From: Turnera subulata
Taxonomy: Eukaryota; Streptophyta; Magnoliopsida; Malpighiales; Passifloraceae
DNA: 64,000 nucleotides
Assembly: GCA_028386065.3 (NCBI GenBank)
Contig: JAKUCV010004479.1
Coordinates: forward strand, 62,001 to 126,000
Direction: 5' to 3'
Shown here: positions 23,781-36,052 of the stretch, piece by piece
Layout of the letters: every line of letters starts with the position of its first letter
Numbering within the stretch: the stretch's first letter is position 1
Notes under the pieces: model-generated
What the model saw: the letters and a program-made list of their open reading frames with translations, nothing else
What the model was told of the DNA's origin: nothing
Databases searched by the model: none
Program-made: the position numbers and the translations under genes

Positions 23781-26700
23781 CTAGCAATGCCTAAACTTGC
23801 TAGCTGGAACTGCCTTGGTCATAATATCTACTAGATTATCATGTATAGACACGTTCTTCACATCAACAACACCCTGTGATATAATGTCCTGAATAAAATG
23901 AAGTTTGACATCTATATGCTTTGTTGGCTCATGATACAACTGGTTCTCAGTAAGATGAATAGCACTTTGATTGTCACAGAACACTGTAGTTTTCTTCTGT
24001 GTCAACTCCAGATCACTTACCGAACCTTGTAACCAAATAGCTTCTTTCACTACTTCAGTAATAGCCATATACTTTGCTTACGTAGTAGACCATGCAACAA
24101 TAGCTTGTAAAGTTGCTTTCCAACTGATAACACTACTAGAAAGACTAAAGACATAACCTGTCAAAGACCTTTTCTTCTCTAAGTCTCCTACATAGTCTGA
24201 ATCAACATAGCCAACAACTGAATTCATTAACTTGGCTTTGTCAGATGTCAAACCAACACTAGCAATACTTTTTAAGTATCTCAAAACCCACTTCACAACT
24301 TGCCAATGTTCCTTTCCCGGATACGCCATGTCTCTACTCACAACACTAATAGCATGTGAAATGCCGGACGAGTGCATACCATAGCATACACGACGCTACC
24401 TACAGCACTTGAATATGGAACAAGAGACATTTCTTCCATCTCATCATCTTCTTTGGTGACATGTCTGCAGACAACTTGAAATGTGTAGCAAATAGAATAG
24501 AAACTGGTTTAGCACCTGCTAAATTAAACGTTTGGAGAACTTTCTCAGCATAGGACTGTTGACTAAGCATAAGCTTCTCGACACTTCTATTCCTTGTGAT
24601 TTCCATCCCCAAAATCTTCTTTGCTGCACTCAAATCCTTCATCTCAAACTCCTCACCAAGCAACTTTTTTAATACGGTAATATCTGGCATACTCTTAGCA
24701 GCATTGAGCATGTCATCCACATACGACAACAAATACACCAAAGAATCATATGCAAGCTTCTTATGATACACACAACTATCATATGCACTTCGAGTAAAGC
24801 CACTATGAACCATGAATGTATCAAATCTCTTACACCACTACCTAAGAGACTGTTTCAAACCATATAAGGACTTATTTAGCAAGCAAACATGGGCTTCCTT
24901 ACCTGGAGTGATAAATCCCTCAGGTTGATGCATATAAATTTGCTCCTCTAACTCACCATACAAGAATGCAGTTTTTACATCTAACTGCTCTAGTTCTACG
25001 TCATGAAAAGCCACCATAGCTAATAAGACCCTAATATAGCTGTATTTTACCACTGGAGAAAATACTTCATTGCAGTCTATCCCCTCCCTCTGTGTGAAAT
25101 CTTTAGCTACTAACCTTGCCTTGTATCTAGGTGCTTCAACCCTAGATTTCAGTCTTTCCTCTTGAAAACCCACTTGCAGCCTACTACTTTCTGTCCTTTC
25201 AGTAATGGAAAAAGTTTCCATGTTTGATTCTTATAAAGAGACTCAATCTCTTCACCCATAGCACCATTCTATTGATCAGCATCCGAGCTAGCAATAGCTT
25301 CTTTATAGCTATTAGGCTCCTACACATCAATTGTTTCTGCAACTAACAATGCAAATTCTACAAGGTTTGCATAATCAACAAGATTTGCATCAGTAACATT
25401 CGCATACTTAGCTGGTACTTTCGTTTGCCAATTTGATCTACCTATGGCAATGTTATACATTTGCTGAGGTTGTATAGGTGCATCATCAACAGCAAAATTT
25501 TGCACCTCCTCCACAACTGCATTACAAGGCTGAACCTGTGGAATATCAATCTCAAGCTCAATTTGTTCTCTGATATCGCGGTCTGTTTCTACTATTGTCT
25601 TCTCCTTTTGGTCATCTAGTGAGACAGACTAATTAAATTTCACATCCCTGCTAATAATCATACCTGGAGACTGAGTAAACCTTTACTCTAGATGCATATC
25701 CTAGAAATATGCATTTCTTTGCCCTTGGCTCAAGTTTGCCATCCCTCACATGAGCATATGCAGGACAACTAAATACTCTTAAATTAGAATAATCAGCAGG
25801 AGAATTAGACCATACCTCAATAGGAGTTTTAAACTCAATAATTGTCGATGGAGACGTATTAACCAAATAGCAAGTTGTATTGGTAGCTTCAGCCCAAAAA
25901 TTTTTGCTCACACCTGAATGTGAAAGCATGCTTCATGCTCTACCACAAAGCATCCTATTCGTATGTCCTGCAACACCATTCTGCTGTGCTGTTCCTGCAC
26001 AAGTAAGGTACCTCACTATTCCCTCTTTGCTGCAGAAATCGTTGAACACACTGTTGCAAAATTCCAACCCATTGTCAGTCCGAAGACGCTTAACTTTTCT
26101 CTATGTTTGCCTCTCTACCATTGTCTTCTATTTAGCAAAAGTTGAAAATACTTCATCTTTTGTCTCTAGAAAATACACCCACACCATCCTGGAATAATCA
26201 TCAATCAAAGTCATGAAATACCTAGCACCATTCTTAGAAAGAACTCTGTTCGGACCCCACAAGTCAGAATGTATATAATCTAACTTGTCCTTGGTCTTCT
26301 GTTCTACCTTCTTGCTGAACTTCACCCTAGTTTTTTTACCAAACATACAATGTTCACAAAATCCTAGAGCTTCATTTTTATACCCATCCAGCAAGTTTTG
26401 CTATTTCAACACAGATAATCCTTTGTCACTCATGTGACCAAGACGTAAATGCCACAACTGAATTAAACTCATCAAGGTGATTTTTAATAGGTGTACCTTC
26501 TTGCATATGAAGAGTATACAGCTTTTTCTTCAAATAGAGCCGATTTGTCGGCGACCTAACAAAATATATGTCCCCAAGTTCTTCCATGCTTCTTTCGCAG
26601 ATACTGATGACTCAATCTTGCGAAGAACACTATCGGTGACAGACATGAAAATCACACCCAAAGCCCTTTCTTTCTAATCTTCCATCGCCGCATATGTTGT

Positions 26701-26890
26701 ACCTTCAGGAAAATTCTCATTGACTGCCTTCCACAATCCTTACAATACCAGAGAATATCTCATTCTAATCTTCCAAAGACTAAAACTAGATCCTCCATCA
26801 AACTTCTCTATCTCATACTTTGCTGAAGAAGATATTGAATTCAACATCTTCAAAACCTAGATTGGAAACCCAAAAACCAACCCTTGAGCT
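23781..26890 (-). pseudogene. Copia gag-int-RT-RNase H polyprotein, deleted and frameshifted
   Basis: In sense order (descending coordinates): a gag N-terminus near 26720-26850 (YEIEKFDGGSSFSLWKIRM); then an abrupt jump to the GAG-pre-integrase HLRLGHMSDKGL (about 26430) and integrase core (CEHCMFGKKTR; DYIHSDLWGP; MTLIDDYSRMVWVYF; 26130-26394); integrase C-terminal part 25651-25929; RT 24838-25221 with FSPVVKYSYIRVLLAM, DVKTAFLYGELEEQIYM and SLYGLKQS; RT palm YVDDML in 24400-24813; RNase H CDNQSAIHL and HIDVKLHFI in 23781-24068. The gag zinc knuckle and protease are missing. Stops and frame changes separate the blocks, so it cannot make one polyprotein. Confidence 0.92.
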
Positions 26891-26901
26891 TCGCTACCAA
26901 T

Positions 26902-27192
26902 TGTTAAAGGAACGTGGTGATTTTCACACACAATCAAGCACTCAACGAGAAAGAAAAGAAAAAGGACACAAGGAATCAACGAGGTTCAGCCAATGATGCC
27001 TACATCCTCGGACAAGAATAGAGAGAGTTTTTCTAATATGATGAATCATAGTACAATACAGAACCTATTTAAAGTCTCCGTATTAAAACCTGCACTTTCG
27101 GCAACTAAACAGTTGGGCCATAACTAATAACAAGTCCACAAACCCAAACCACAAACTACGTCCATTAGAATTTAAGGCAACAAAAAACAACA
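26902..27192 (-). repeat. 5' LTR of small copia
   Basis: 291-bp copy of the 3' LTR. On the minus strand the PBS lies one base downstream of its CA end. Confidence 0.9.
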
Positions 27193-27197
27193 TCATA

Positions 27198-27900
27198 TAT
27201 ATAAAAATTTGATATATCGTTAATCTTTTTACATAACATATTCGTTAGCTCAGTTATTAATCATGTGGGCATCTTGGCATGATGATACGTTTTCGAGACC
27301 TGAACAGTATTATGATTTGGCCCCCTAAATTTTTTCGTAATCCGGCCCGAGTGCCACAACCCTCACTGTTCACTTTCCGTTTGCAATCCAATTCTAGTCG
27401 TTACTCCATGTTGATGGCTTCAAAAAGTTAATAAATTAGATTGCCACATCTCAAGCCACGAACCGTGGAAATCAAACTTTTAAGTTTCTCTTTGAGAAGG
27501 ATAATCATAGGTTTCTAAATCTTGATTTCCTAAGTTCCAGTAGCAATTGGATTGGGAGACCTCGACTGTGAGTGTACAAAAGTTTATAGAATCGTTGTAC
27601 CAGTAGAAAGACGGTCTACATCTATGGCGGTGATGATGGAGGGCGGGGCCGATGGCAATGTCGGCACAGTTGACGAAGATGGAGCCAATGACTACCCAAA
27701 CCTCGATAACCATGACGTTCTGAATTTAGTTTTTTGAAAATGAGATGGGTGCTGCTTTTTTTCAACACTCCTCTTTTATGGAAGAAGTGATGCATCCCTG
27801 TAAAAAGGCCTTGTTTAAGACCATGACCAAGAATTTGGAAGCTTTATGTGCAAACAGCTCAGGTGGTGAAGATGGTAATGAATGTTTTGAAGTTTTAGAG
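27198..27900. other. Intergenic segment, possibly decayed LINE sequence
   Basis: No domain recognised. A frame at 27552-27737 on the plus strand has Asp/Gly-rich, unremarkable sequence. As the TRIM at 27901-29000 interrupts one continuous target, this sequence may belong to the same old element as the LINE remnant beyond 29000. Confidence 0.35.
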
Positions 27901-29000
27901 TGTTAGGAACTGGGAGTCGCCCGAAAACCAGGGAGACTATAGGCGAGGCCCAAGTGAGATCCATACGCATGACCAGGACACCACATGGTAGCACAAAACC
28001 TCAAGGTATTAAGTACATGGGTCCACTTCACTTATTTGTTACTCACTTGGCCTCTTTCTCTCCGAAGTAGGATATACCAATCATATTTATATTCCAACAA
28101 TCTCCCCCACAAGTGTGAGACTCTTCCATATCGAACATCGGGTCTACTTCCCCTTCAACGGAAACTTTTCGCAACATCACTAAGAGCCCATTCTTCCACC
28201 AAGCCCGTTCCAGGAGCACGCGTCTGCTGATGCTCCAAGAGCTAAAACCTCCTCCAGCACTGAAAGAATTGTGGATGTGGCTCTTGTACACGCCACCTTC
28301 TGGATTAGATCTACACAGCCTGACTTCCCTTACTACACCAGCTGCGTTATGGAAAACCCAGAGACGCTGCTGAATTGGCAGGGCTTTAAACGAAGCTTAA
28401 ATCTTCTTAATGCAACTTAGAGTTACAATTTGACACTCGAGGCTTCTCTTGTAAATAGTTAGCGTATTTTCTTTCCCTATAGTGCCCATGCACACCTGGT
28501 TCCTTCTGTGCTTGACTACTGATTACACAGTTGTATTCCTCATTTCTGTACATATTAAATAAAGCTGATCGTTTGCATAAAAAAAGAAGAAGCTAAACTT
28601 CGCTTAGGCCGAGATAGAAAAGCCACTTAGAAGTATGAGTCTGTCGATACCACTCTTATCCGGAGCCATGCCTTACAACTCCAACCGAAGCTTGGTCCAA
28701 GAGCCCAACCGCTCTTCGTTCCACATAGGGACAGCAACCATGGGAGCATCACCTGTCGCAAACCATTCCGTCCCAACCGTACCATCGGCTCCGCTACCAC
28801 GTGTTAGGAACCGAGAGTCATCCAAAAACCAGGGAGACAATATGCGAGGCCCAAGTGAGATCTATACGCGTGATCAAGACACCATATGGTAACCCAAAGC
28901 CTCAAGGTATTAAGTACATGGGTCCACTTCACTTATATGTTACTCACTTGGCCTCTTTCTCTCCAATGTGGGATACACCAACCACACTTATATTCCAATA
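27901..29000 (-). mobile_element. TRIM (terminal-repeat retrotransposon in miniature)
   Basis: Two 199-bp LTRs (27901-28099 and 28802-29000), reading tgttagg...attccaaca on the plus strand, enclose 702 bp without coding domains. Perfect TSD TAGAG (27896-27900 and 29001-29005). On the minus strand the PBS GTGGTAGCGGAGC (plus 28788-28800) follows the 5' LTR, and a purine tract TGTGGGGGAGAT precedes the 3' LTR. Small open frames in the interior have no recognisable motif. Confidence 0.93.
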
Positions 29001-29029
29001 TAGAGTCTATTTTTATGTTGTGTTTTTAG

Positions 29030-29795
29030 TGGAGGTGGCACTTAACAACAATTTCTGCTTCAGCTGCGCAAGGAAGTACCATGGCAGTTGTGTTGTAGCA
29101 TTGTTTGTTTGCGTCTTTGGTTGTGGCGCAATGAGCAAGTTTTTTGCTCATGTTGGACCTCCCTTCAATCCAATGGTTTTCATCCAGACATATTTTCGTG
29201 AAGTTTTGCATTCGCTAGCAGCTAACAATATGATGGCTCCGGCCTCGGGGGTACGGCCAGCTTCTGGGTGACGTGGACCTGTGCTGGGCTGGATTAAGTT
29301 GAATACGGACGGGGTTGTCCGTCTCAACACAGGTGCGGCTGCAAGAGGTGTGTTACGGGGTTCAGCGGGTGAATGGTTGCATGGCTTCTCTTGCAATCTT
29401 GGTTCTTGTTCGGTGTTAAATGTGGAGTTATGGGGCTTGTATATTGGTTTGAAGTTGGCCTTCAACCTGGGTTGTCGCCCTGTGCTTATTGAGATGGATT
29501 CACTGGAGGCCATCCAGAATCTATAGATGCCTATACCGTGTGCTCGCTGTAGCACGGCCCTGCTGCGGTCTATGCAGGAGTAGCTACGGCTGGCTTGGGA
29601 GGTTCAGGTTTCGCATGTCTATCGGGGCTCCAATAATAGTGCAGATTGGCTTGCTAAACATGGTTTGTCATTGCCCTTTGGTGTCTCATATTTCCCCCAG
29701 GTGCCGGTTGGTTGTTTGAGTACAGTCCTGCGGGACTTAAATAGTGTTGTCCTTATGTCTATGTAATGTTTCATCTCCTCTCAATTCAAAAAAAA
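29030..29795 (+). pseudogene. 3' remnant of a plant LINE (RNase H domain) with A-tail
   Basis: Plus-strand translation near 29284-29526 gives a C-terminal LINE RNase H domain: GWIKLNTDGVV, then RGVLRGSAGEW, VELWGLYIGLKLA and IEMDSLEAIQ. After a stop at about 29526, other frames continue with SNNSADWLAKHG. Upstream pieces (LWRNEQVF near 29125) fit the region preceding RNase H in plant L1-type ORF2. The element ends in an A-run at 29788-29796, as expected for a retroposed LINE. RT and endonuclease are absent. It is decayed and 5'-truncated. Confidence 0.8.
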
Positions 29796-29923
29796 AGTGC
29801 CTACTTCGGATGTGGCTCTATTGTAATATACAAATGATCCTCTTGGATTTTTTTTTTATTTTCTCACATAAGTCCTATTATGATATATATTTGGTCCTCT
29901 TCAAATTTTATTTTTTCACATAA

Positions 29924-30357
29924 TGAAACGTCCCGGCTTGTCGACTGTCACTACAGACCAACACGGGACCTTTCCAACATGCTTTGTCCTCGCACGTTTC
30001 CGGGGAAAACTTTCCATGAGGTCACCCATCCTAGAATTGCTCCAAGTCAAGCACGTTTAACTTTGGAGTTTTTCTAGATTGAGAAACGAAAAGGTAGGTG
30101 CACCTTGTTGATATAGTTAGTACCCATCAAAACGTTTAAGCTACTCTCAATTGTATAGTCCCATACCTGTACTACCTCGAAATCGCTCTAACTGTGCAGC
30201 CCCATCCCTACACAGTCTCAGGATCTCTCCTATTCTGGTGTGGATCGGTTCATTCCCGTGCCCCTCCGTCTAGAAGCCTGCCAGAAGCCGCTCCTTGTCC
30301 ATGCTCATCCCGCCTCCGGTGTAAACTTCCCGCCCTCATAGACCCCGGGGTGTCACA
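29924..30357 (-). repeat. Cassandra-type 3' LTR of chimeric element
   Basis: 434 bp; on the minus strand it starts TGTGACACCCCGGGG and ends CCGGGACGTTTCA. It carries the 5S-rRNA-like block (30007-30080). The purine tract gctggtgggcc precedes it. Confidence 0.9.
30007..30080 (-). promoter_or_regulatory. 5S-rRNA-like pol III promoter block in Cassandra LTR
   Basis: On the minus strand it contains AAGTTAAACGTGCTTG (box A-like) and GGATGGGTGACCTC (box C-like) spaced as in plant 5S rRNA genes. This is the hallmark of Cassandra TRIMs. Confidence 0.9.
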
Positions 30358-30432
30358 GGCCCACCAGCTTTCGCTAGGTTCGTCCCCGAACCATGCACCG
30401 TACTAGAGGACTCTTGGAGCTCCGCTACCAAC
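30358..30432 (-). other. Cassandra internal segment (PBS to purine tract)
   Basis: 75 bp, on the minus strand from GTTGGTAGCGGAGCTCC to GCTGGTGGGCC. It is closely similar to the 75-bp interior of the complete Cassandra at 46507-46581. In a complete Cassandra a 5' LTR should abut its PBS side; here it abuts truncated gypsy LTR sequence instead. Confidence 0.88.
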
Positions 30433-31232
30433 GAACACCAACCACACATGCCCACGACAGCCACCAACCCACGGCAACCGTCCATCAACACCAAAAATAC
30501 AACACGACCGCCACCCAAAACAAAGCCCTCATCAAACACGGTTTCACCAAAAACAACCAAAACGAAAAAGGAAAGGAAATCAGGGGCGACGGAGCTTACC
30601 AGACACGACGGCTCGTCGTGGACCCGACCTCGAGCTCTCCACCGTCTGTTCCCGACCGGTATGTGAGCCTCATCCTCGATGCCGCGTTGGGCCGACTCCC
30701 TAGCTCAAGGGTGCGGCGGCATGAAAGCAGCAAGGTAGGGATGAGGAGAGCCGGACGGAAAACGTGGGAGAGGGAGAGGGCGATGAGAGGGAAAGAGAGA
30801 GAGAAGGAAGAAGGAGACGGGGGAGAAGGTGGGAGCGGCGGCCAAGGAGAAAAGAGAAAAGGAGGAGAAAAGAAGGAGAAAAGAAGAGGGGCTCGGGCTA
30901 GGGTTTGGCCGCCCTAGTGGACGACCTGTCGTCCGCTTAGGCGCGGTCAACCCCCCTGCCTGGTCAACGCGACTTTTCTTTTCTTTTTTATTACTGTTTC
31001 AAAACTACGTAGTTTCGATTGAAACGACGATCGACTTCGTGTTTCACCCCGATGTCAAATCAGTTTTGCACCGAACCCGAACCAAGAGCAATTCCAACTC
31101 CAAATTGACAATTCCTAAGAAATTGATTTATTTTTCCTTAACCAAAAACTCGGAAATCCATCGAGGGTAAAATTGGAATAAAAATTCCGGAAATTTCCGT
31201 AAATTAATTTATAAAAATCCGGGGCGTTACAG
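30433..31232 (-). repeat. Truncated gypsy 3' LTR (first 800 bp)
   Basis: On the minus strand it starts TGTAACGCCCCGG right after the gypsy purine tract and follows the order of the LARD-like LTR at 7671: conserved start, ggttgaccgcg box, ccaaaccctagcc, pyrimidine-rich leader, splice-donor-like ggtaagc. It stops at 30433 without a CA end. By comparison with the LARD LTR, roughly two thirds are missing. Confidence 0.8.
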
Positions 31233-31282
31233 TTCTATCCCACTTAAGAAAATTTCGTCCTAGAAATTATAAGATATGAAAA

Positions 31283-33405
31283 TCAGAACAGATGTGGATA
31301 CTGCTCTCTCATATGGGACTCAACCTCCCAAGTAGCCTCATTCGAAGAATGACGGCTCCACCTAACCCGAACCATCGGAATAACACGACTCCTCAACTGT
31401 TGCTCCTCCCGAGCTAGAATCTCAACCAGCTCCTCCACATAGGTCAAGTCCTCAGAAACCTCCACCTCTGTCGGGGATACAACATGACTAGGATCAGACC
31501 GATAACGCCTCAGCATCGAAACATGGAATACATCATGTATGCACGACAGCTCCTCCGGTAAAGCCAACCTGTAGGCCAGCGGACCGATCCGCTCCATAAT
31601 CTCATAAGGACTAATATAACGAGGGCTCAACTTGTCCTTCCTCCCAAACCGGATAACACCTCTCCAGGGAGCAACACGGAGGAAAACTCTATCACCTACA
31701 CTGTACTCCATCTCCCGACGATGCTTATCGGCAAAACTCTTTAGCTGGTCCTGAGCAGCTCTCATGCACTGCTTAACCACCTCGATCTGATCAACAGTCT
31801 CCTGGACTAGGTCCGGACCAATCACCTGTCTCAGACCTTCCTCAACCCAACAGATCGGACTACGGCATTTCCGTCCACACAAAGCCTCATAAGGCGCCAT
31901 ACCGATACTAGAGTGATACCCGTTGTTATAAGCAAACTCAACCAACGGTAATGTCTCATCCCATGAACCACTGAAATTGAGCACATAAGCTCTAAGCATA
32001 TCCTCCAGTGTCTGTATGGTTCTCTCCGACTGTCCATCGGTCTGCGGATGGAATGCAGTACTAAAATTCAGCTTAGTACCCAAAGCTGACTGTAAGCTCT
32101 TCTAGAAGTGGGAAGTAAACCTCGGATCCCTGTCCGACACAATGGAAAGTGGAACTCTATGTAGACGGACAATACCCGAAACATATAACCTCGCCAGCTT
32201 ATCCATTGTATCCGTCTGCTGAATCGGTAGGAAATGAGCTGACTTGGTCAACCTGTCAACAATGACCCAGATGGAATCATGTCGACCCCGGGTCCTCGGT
32301 AACCCGATCACAAAGTCCATAGTGATATGCTCCCACTTTCACTGCGGGATAGTCAAAGATCTCAACTTGCCGACAGGAGCCTGATGCTTGGCTTTCACCT
32401 GCTGACAAGTCATACAACGAGCCACAAACTCCGAAACATCCTTCTTCATCCCGGGCCACCAATAATGACTCTTCAAGTTCTGGTACATCTTGGTGCTACC
32501 AGGATGCATAGCATATGGCGCATTATGCGCTTCATCCATAATCCATCTCCTCAAATCATCGACATCAGGAACACACAACCGATCACCGGTCATCAAAGCA
32601 CCATCCTCCCGGACATAGAAACTAGAACTCTCTCCACCGAGAGCCTTATCCCGCAATTCTGCTAAATGAGGATCACCATACTACAACTCTATGATCTTAT
32701 CCCGCAAGGTCGACCGAATGCTCAAACTGGCAAGCAACGCCCCAGTAGCATCCACCTCCAACTGCGTATCCAATGACCTCAGCTCTACCAAGGAAGGCAA
32801 AGCATAAGAAACTAGGTCCTCATCCGCAGAAGCCACTCTCTTCCGGCTCAATGCATCTGCAACAGCATTGGCCTTGCCCGGATGGTACACGATAGTACAA
32901 TTATAATCCTTCAGAAGCTCAATCCAGCGTCTCCGCCTCACATTAAGCTCCCTTTGGGTCATGATGTACTTCAAACTCTTGTGATCCGTGAAAATCCGAC
33001 ACTTCTCACCGTACAGATGGTGTCTCCAGATTTTCAAAGCAAACACCACAGCAGCTAACTCCAGATCATGGGTCGGATAGTTCCTCTCGTGAGTTCTCAA
33101 CTGCCTGGATGCATAAGCAATCACCCGGCCCTCCTGCATCAATACACACCCCAAGCCCAGACCAGAAGCATCAGTGAACACCGTGTACTCCACTCCGGGT
33201 CTCGGAACAGTCAAAACTGGCGCCGAAGTCAACCGGCTCTTCAACTCCTCAAAACTCTTCTGACAACGGTCATCCCAAACAAAAGCACAGTCTTTCCTCA
33301 ACAGCTTAGTCATGGGACCCACTATTAAGGAAAAACCTTCAATGAACCTCCGGTAGTAACCAGCAAGTCCAAGAAAGCTCCGTATCTCCGATACACTCTT
33401 CGATG
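31283..33405 (-). pseudogene. Gypsy RT C-term, RNase H, integrase and chromodomain of the chimera
   Basis: Sense is descending. RT thumb/connection: [21 protein letters not shown] from 33390. RNase [18 protein letters not shown], then [21 protein letters not shown]. Integrase zinc finger: PGSTKMYQNLKSHYWWPGMK, then CMTCQQVK (32339-32656). Catalytic core: [12 protein letters not shown], then [12 protein letters not shown] and [14 protein letters not shown]-terminal chromodomain: VRVRWSRHSSNEATWEVE, then MREQYPHLF (ends 31283), typical of Tekay-type chromoviruses. Stops at about 32681 (CAG to TAG), 32339 (TGG to TGA) and 32101 (TGG to TAG) break the frame; all are C-to-T or G-to-A changes. Confidence 0.93.
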
Positions 33406-33410
33406 GCTCC

Positions 33411-35961
33411 TGTGACAACCCGTGTAATTGATGCACTATGTGTTTTACTTGATGAGGAATGGTACTGGGATAGGAGCTGGTGCAATTGGCCAGCAATTGA
33501 CTGAGTAGGCTAGCAATTGGCTTTGGTTGACTAGCATCTGACCCGGATGAATTAATTAACGGATGATTAGTTTTAATCATCGGTTAGTGTGTGCTTAGGA
33601 AGAACTAATCGAGGATTAGTTAAGGCTAAACCTTGGGTGAGATGGCTGAGTCCTGTTGGTTGGGAATATAAGCTGGAGGTGGTAGCTGCTGGTGGCAAGT
33701 AAGGAGGAGGTGGTGAGCTACTTGGGCAAGGTGGCAGAACCAGGAGCAAGAGGCAGCAAGTGGCTGCTCAGTCACCTGCTTCACTCAGCCATATCTGCCC
33801 AAGCAAGCACCTCAAGCCTCATTCTGCCCAGATTCGTGATAGGCACAGAAGAGAGAACATCCTGCCATTCTCCAAGTTCACCCTAAGCAGTAAGCACACA
33901 AGGAAAGGGGGGTAAGTGGTTTGAGTTGGAATTCTTATAGATTTTGGTATCAATTGACTTGTTAAGTGTGCTGGTCACTTGGACAGTGCACCAATTCGAT
34001 TTTGTGATTTTGTTGTTGGGTGTTGGCTTGAGGAAGGATAGTATGTTGGGTTGGGGGTGTTGGTTGGCGAAGTTGGCGCATGATTGATCTGCAGGGGGGG
34101 CAATTAGTGCGCCTGGTGCGCAAAATCGCCCTGCTGGGTGGTCAATTGGTCCTTCTAACCAAATAGCCTAACCTAGCCAGTTGGTGTGTAGGCTGACTTG
34201 TATAAGTTTTTACTTAGTGCTTGTGTTGTTAAGCCATATGTTGATGTTTACTCATGTATGGCAGGTGCTAAAACCTAAGGAGCACCAAGAGAAGGTGAAG
34301 GGCCTAGAGAGGCCTAATTCTGTGTAAGTTTGGTTGTCACATATGTGATGGTTGATGATGCTTGCTTGCTGTTCAATAGCTCCAATATGCTTATTGATGG
34401 CACCAATGGTGCAAATTGATGTAAGATGATATGCCTTGGCTTGTTGACGAGTCCAATATTCGGGCTGTGCATTTCATGCATTACATATGCATCATGACAC
34501 ATGCATAAGATGGTATTGATTGTGAACCTCGCAGTACCCCTGGGCTGCCTGGTTATATGAGATGATGGTGGTGTTGTGCTAGACGCCGTGTCTCATTTTG
34601 CCGAGATTCGTGATAGGCACAGAAGAGAGAACATCCTGCCATTCTCCAAGTTCACCCTAAGCAGTAAGCACACAAGGAAAGGGGGGTAAGTGGTTTGAGT
34701 TGGAATTCTTATAGATTTTGGTATCAATTGACTTGCTAAGTATGCTGGTCACTTGGACAGTGCACCAATTCGATTTTGTGATTTTGTTGTTGGGTGTTGG
34801 CTTGAGGAAGGATAGTATGTTGGGTTGGGGGTGTTGGTTGGCGAAGTTGGTGCATGATTGATCTGCAGGGGGGGCAATTAGTGCGCCTGGTGCGCAAAAT
34901 CGCCCTGCTGGGTGGTCAATTTGTCCTTCTAACCTAATAGCCTAACCTAGCCAGTTGGTGTGTAGGCTGACTTGTATAAGTTTTTACTTAGTGCTTGTGT
35001 TGTTAAGCCATATGTTGATGTTTACTCATGTATGGCAGGTGCTAAAACCCATGGAGCACCAAGAGAAGGTGAAGGGCCTAGAGAGGCCTAAATCTGTGTA
35101 AGTTTGGTTGTCACATATGTGATGGTTGATGATGCTTGCTTGCTGTTTAATAGCTCCAATATGCTTATTGATGGCACCAATGGTGCAAATTGATGTAAGA
35201 TGATATGCCTTGGCTTGTTGACGAGTCCAATATTCGGGCTGTGCATTTCATGCATTACATATGCATCATGACACATGCATAAGATGGTATTGATTGTGAA
35301 CCTCGCAGTACCCCTGGGCTGCCTGGTTATATGAGAAGATGGTGGTGTTGTGCTAGACGCCGTGTCTGGTTTGGTAGCGAGTCACGAGCACTTCCCGTGG
35401 CTGTGGGCTAAGAAGTAACATTGTTGGCAGGGCTACCAGACCATTCAGGTAGGCCTAGTACATCATCACGATAGCTTACCCGTGGGCTGATTACGGTGCA
35501 TTGATGTTTAGCTGTTGGGTGTTATGGCTGCTTGTGTGTGTCATTGCTGTTACTTGTGTGATCACCGGCTTATTGAGTCAGTGGACTCACCCCCCTCTTT
35601 CCACCCCTTTGTTTCAGGGCAAGGAGCTGATTAGCTTGGTGAGGGAAGGCCTGAGAGGCGTGCTTTGTTAGTTGATGGGTACTTGGCCAAAACTACTCGT
35701 AATTTGAGAATAATTGGCTGAAACAACTCACCTAGTGCCCCGCTTAATGTACAGACCTGATGTATAATATAGTGTGGTTGTTGTATGGTTAATTCTGTAC
35801 CTTAACATATGATGCTAAGTGTGGATGTTTTGCTGTGGTTTGGGTTAGGTGCCCGTCGGGCTAACTTCTGCCCAACATTTGACGTAGGCGTTTGGGTGCC
35901 CTGTGACATGCTTAGTAATGTACAAGGCACCTGGCCGGTCACGTTAAGATGGGGCGTGACA
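33411..35961 (+). repeat. 5' LTR of Tekay-like gypsy, with 774-bp internal tandem duplication
   Basis: Starts TGTGACAACCC and ends GGGGCGTGACA. Inside, about 33818-34591 is repeated as about 34592-35365 (period 774 bp) with a small number of substitutions. The corresponding part of the 3' LTR falls partly in the assembly gap, so it is unknown whether both LTRs carry the duplication. A minus-strand 62-codon frame recurs in each copy (34314-34502, 35088-35276, 41463-41651). It resembles no family and is taken as LTR sequence only. Confidence 0.88.
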
Positions 35962-36052
35962 GTTTTGGTAGCGGAGCATGGTTATATGTAATATGAAGGG
36001 GCTTAGGTTAAAAAGCTGCTAAAGGCTAATACCCATCATTAGTAACCGTGGG

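Larger units (their letters stand above)
23387..27192 (-). mobile_element. Internally deleted Ty1-copia retrotransposon
   Basis: LTRs at 23387-23672 (3') and 26902-27192 (5') on the minus strand. Perfect TSD TCATA (23382-23386 and 27193-27197). PBS TTGGTAGCGAAGC (plus 26888-26900). At 3.8 kb it is shorter than the usual 4.8-5.5 kb for copia. The pol remnants are much better preserved than in the 7.3-22.8 kb copia, implying a younger age. Confidence 0.95.
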
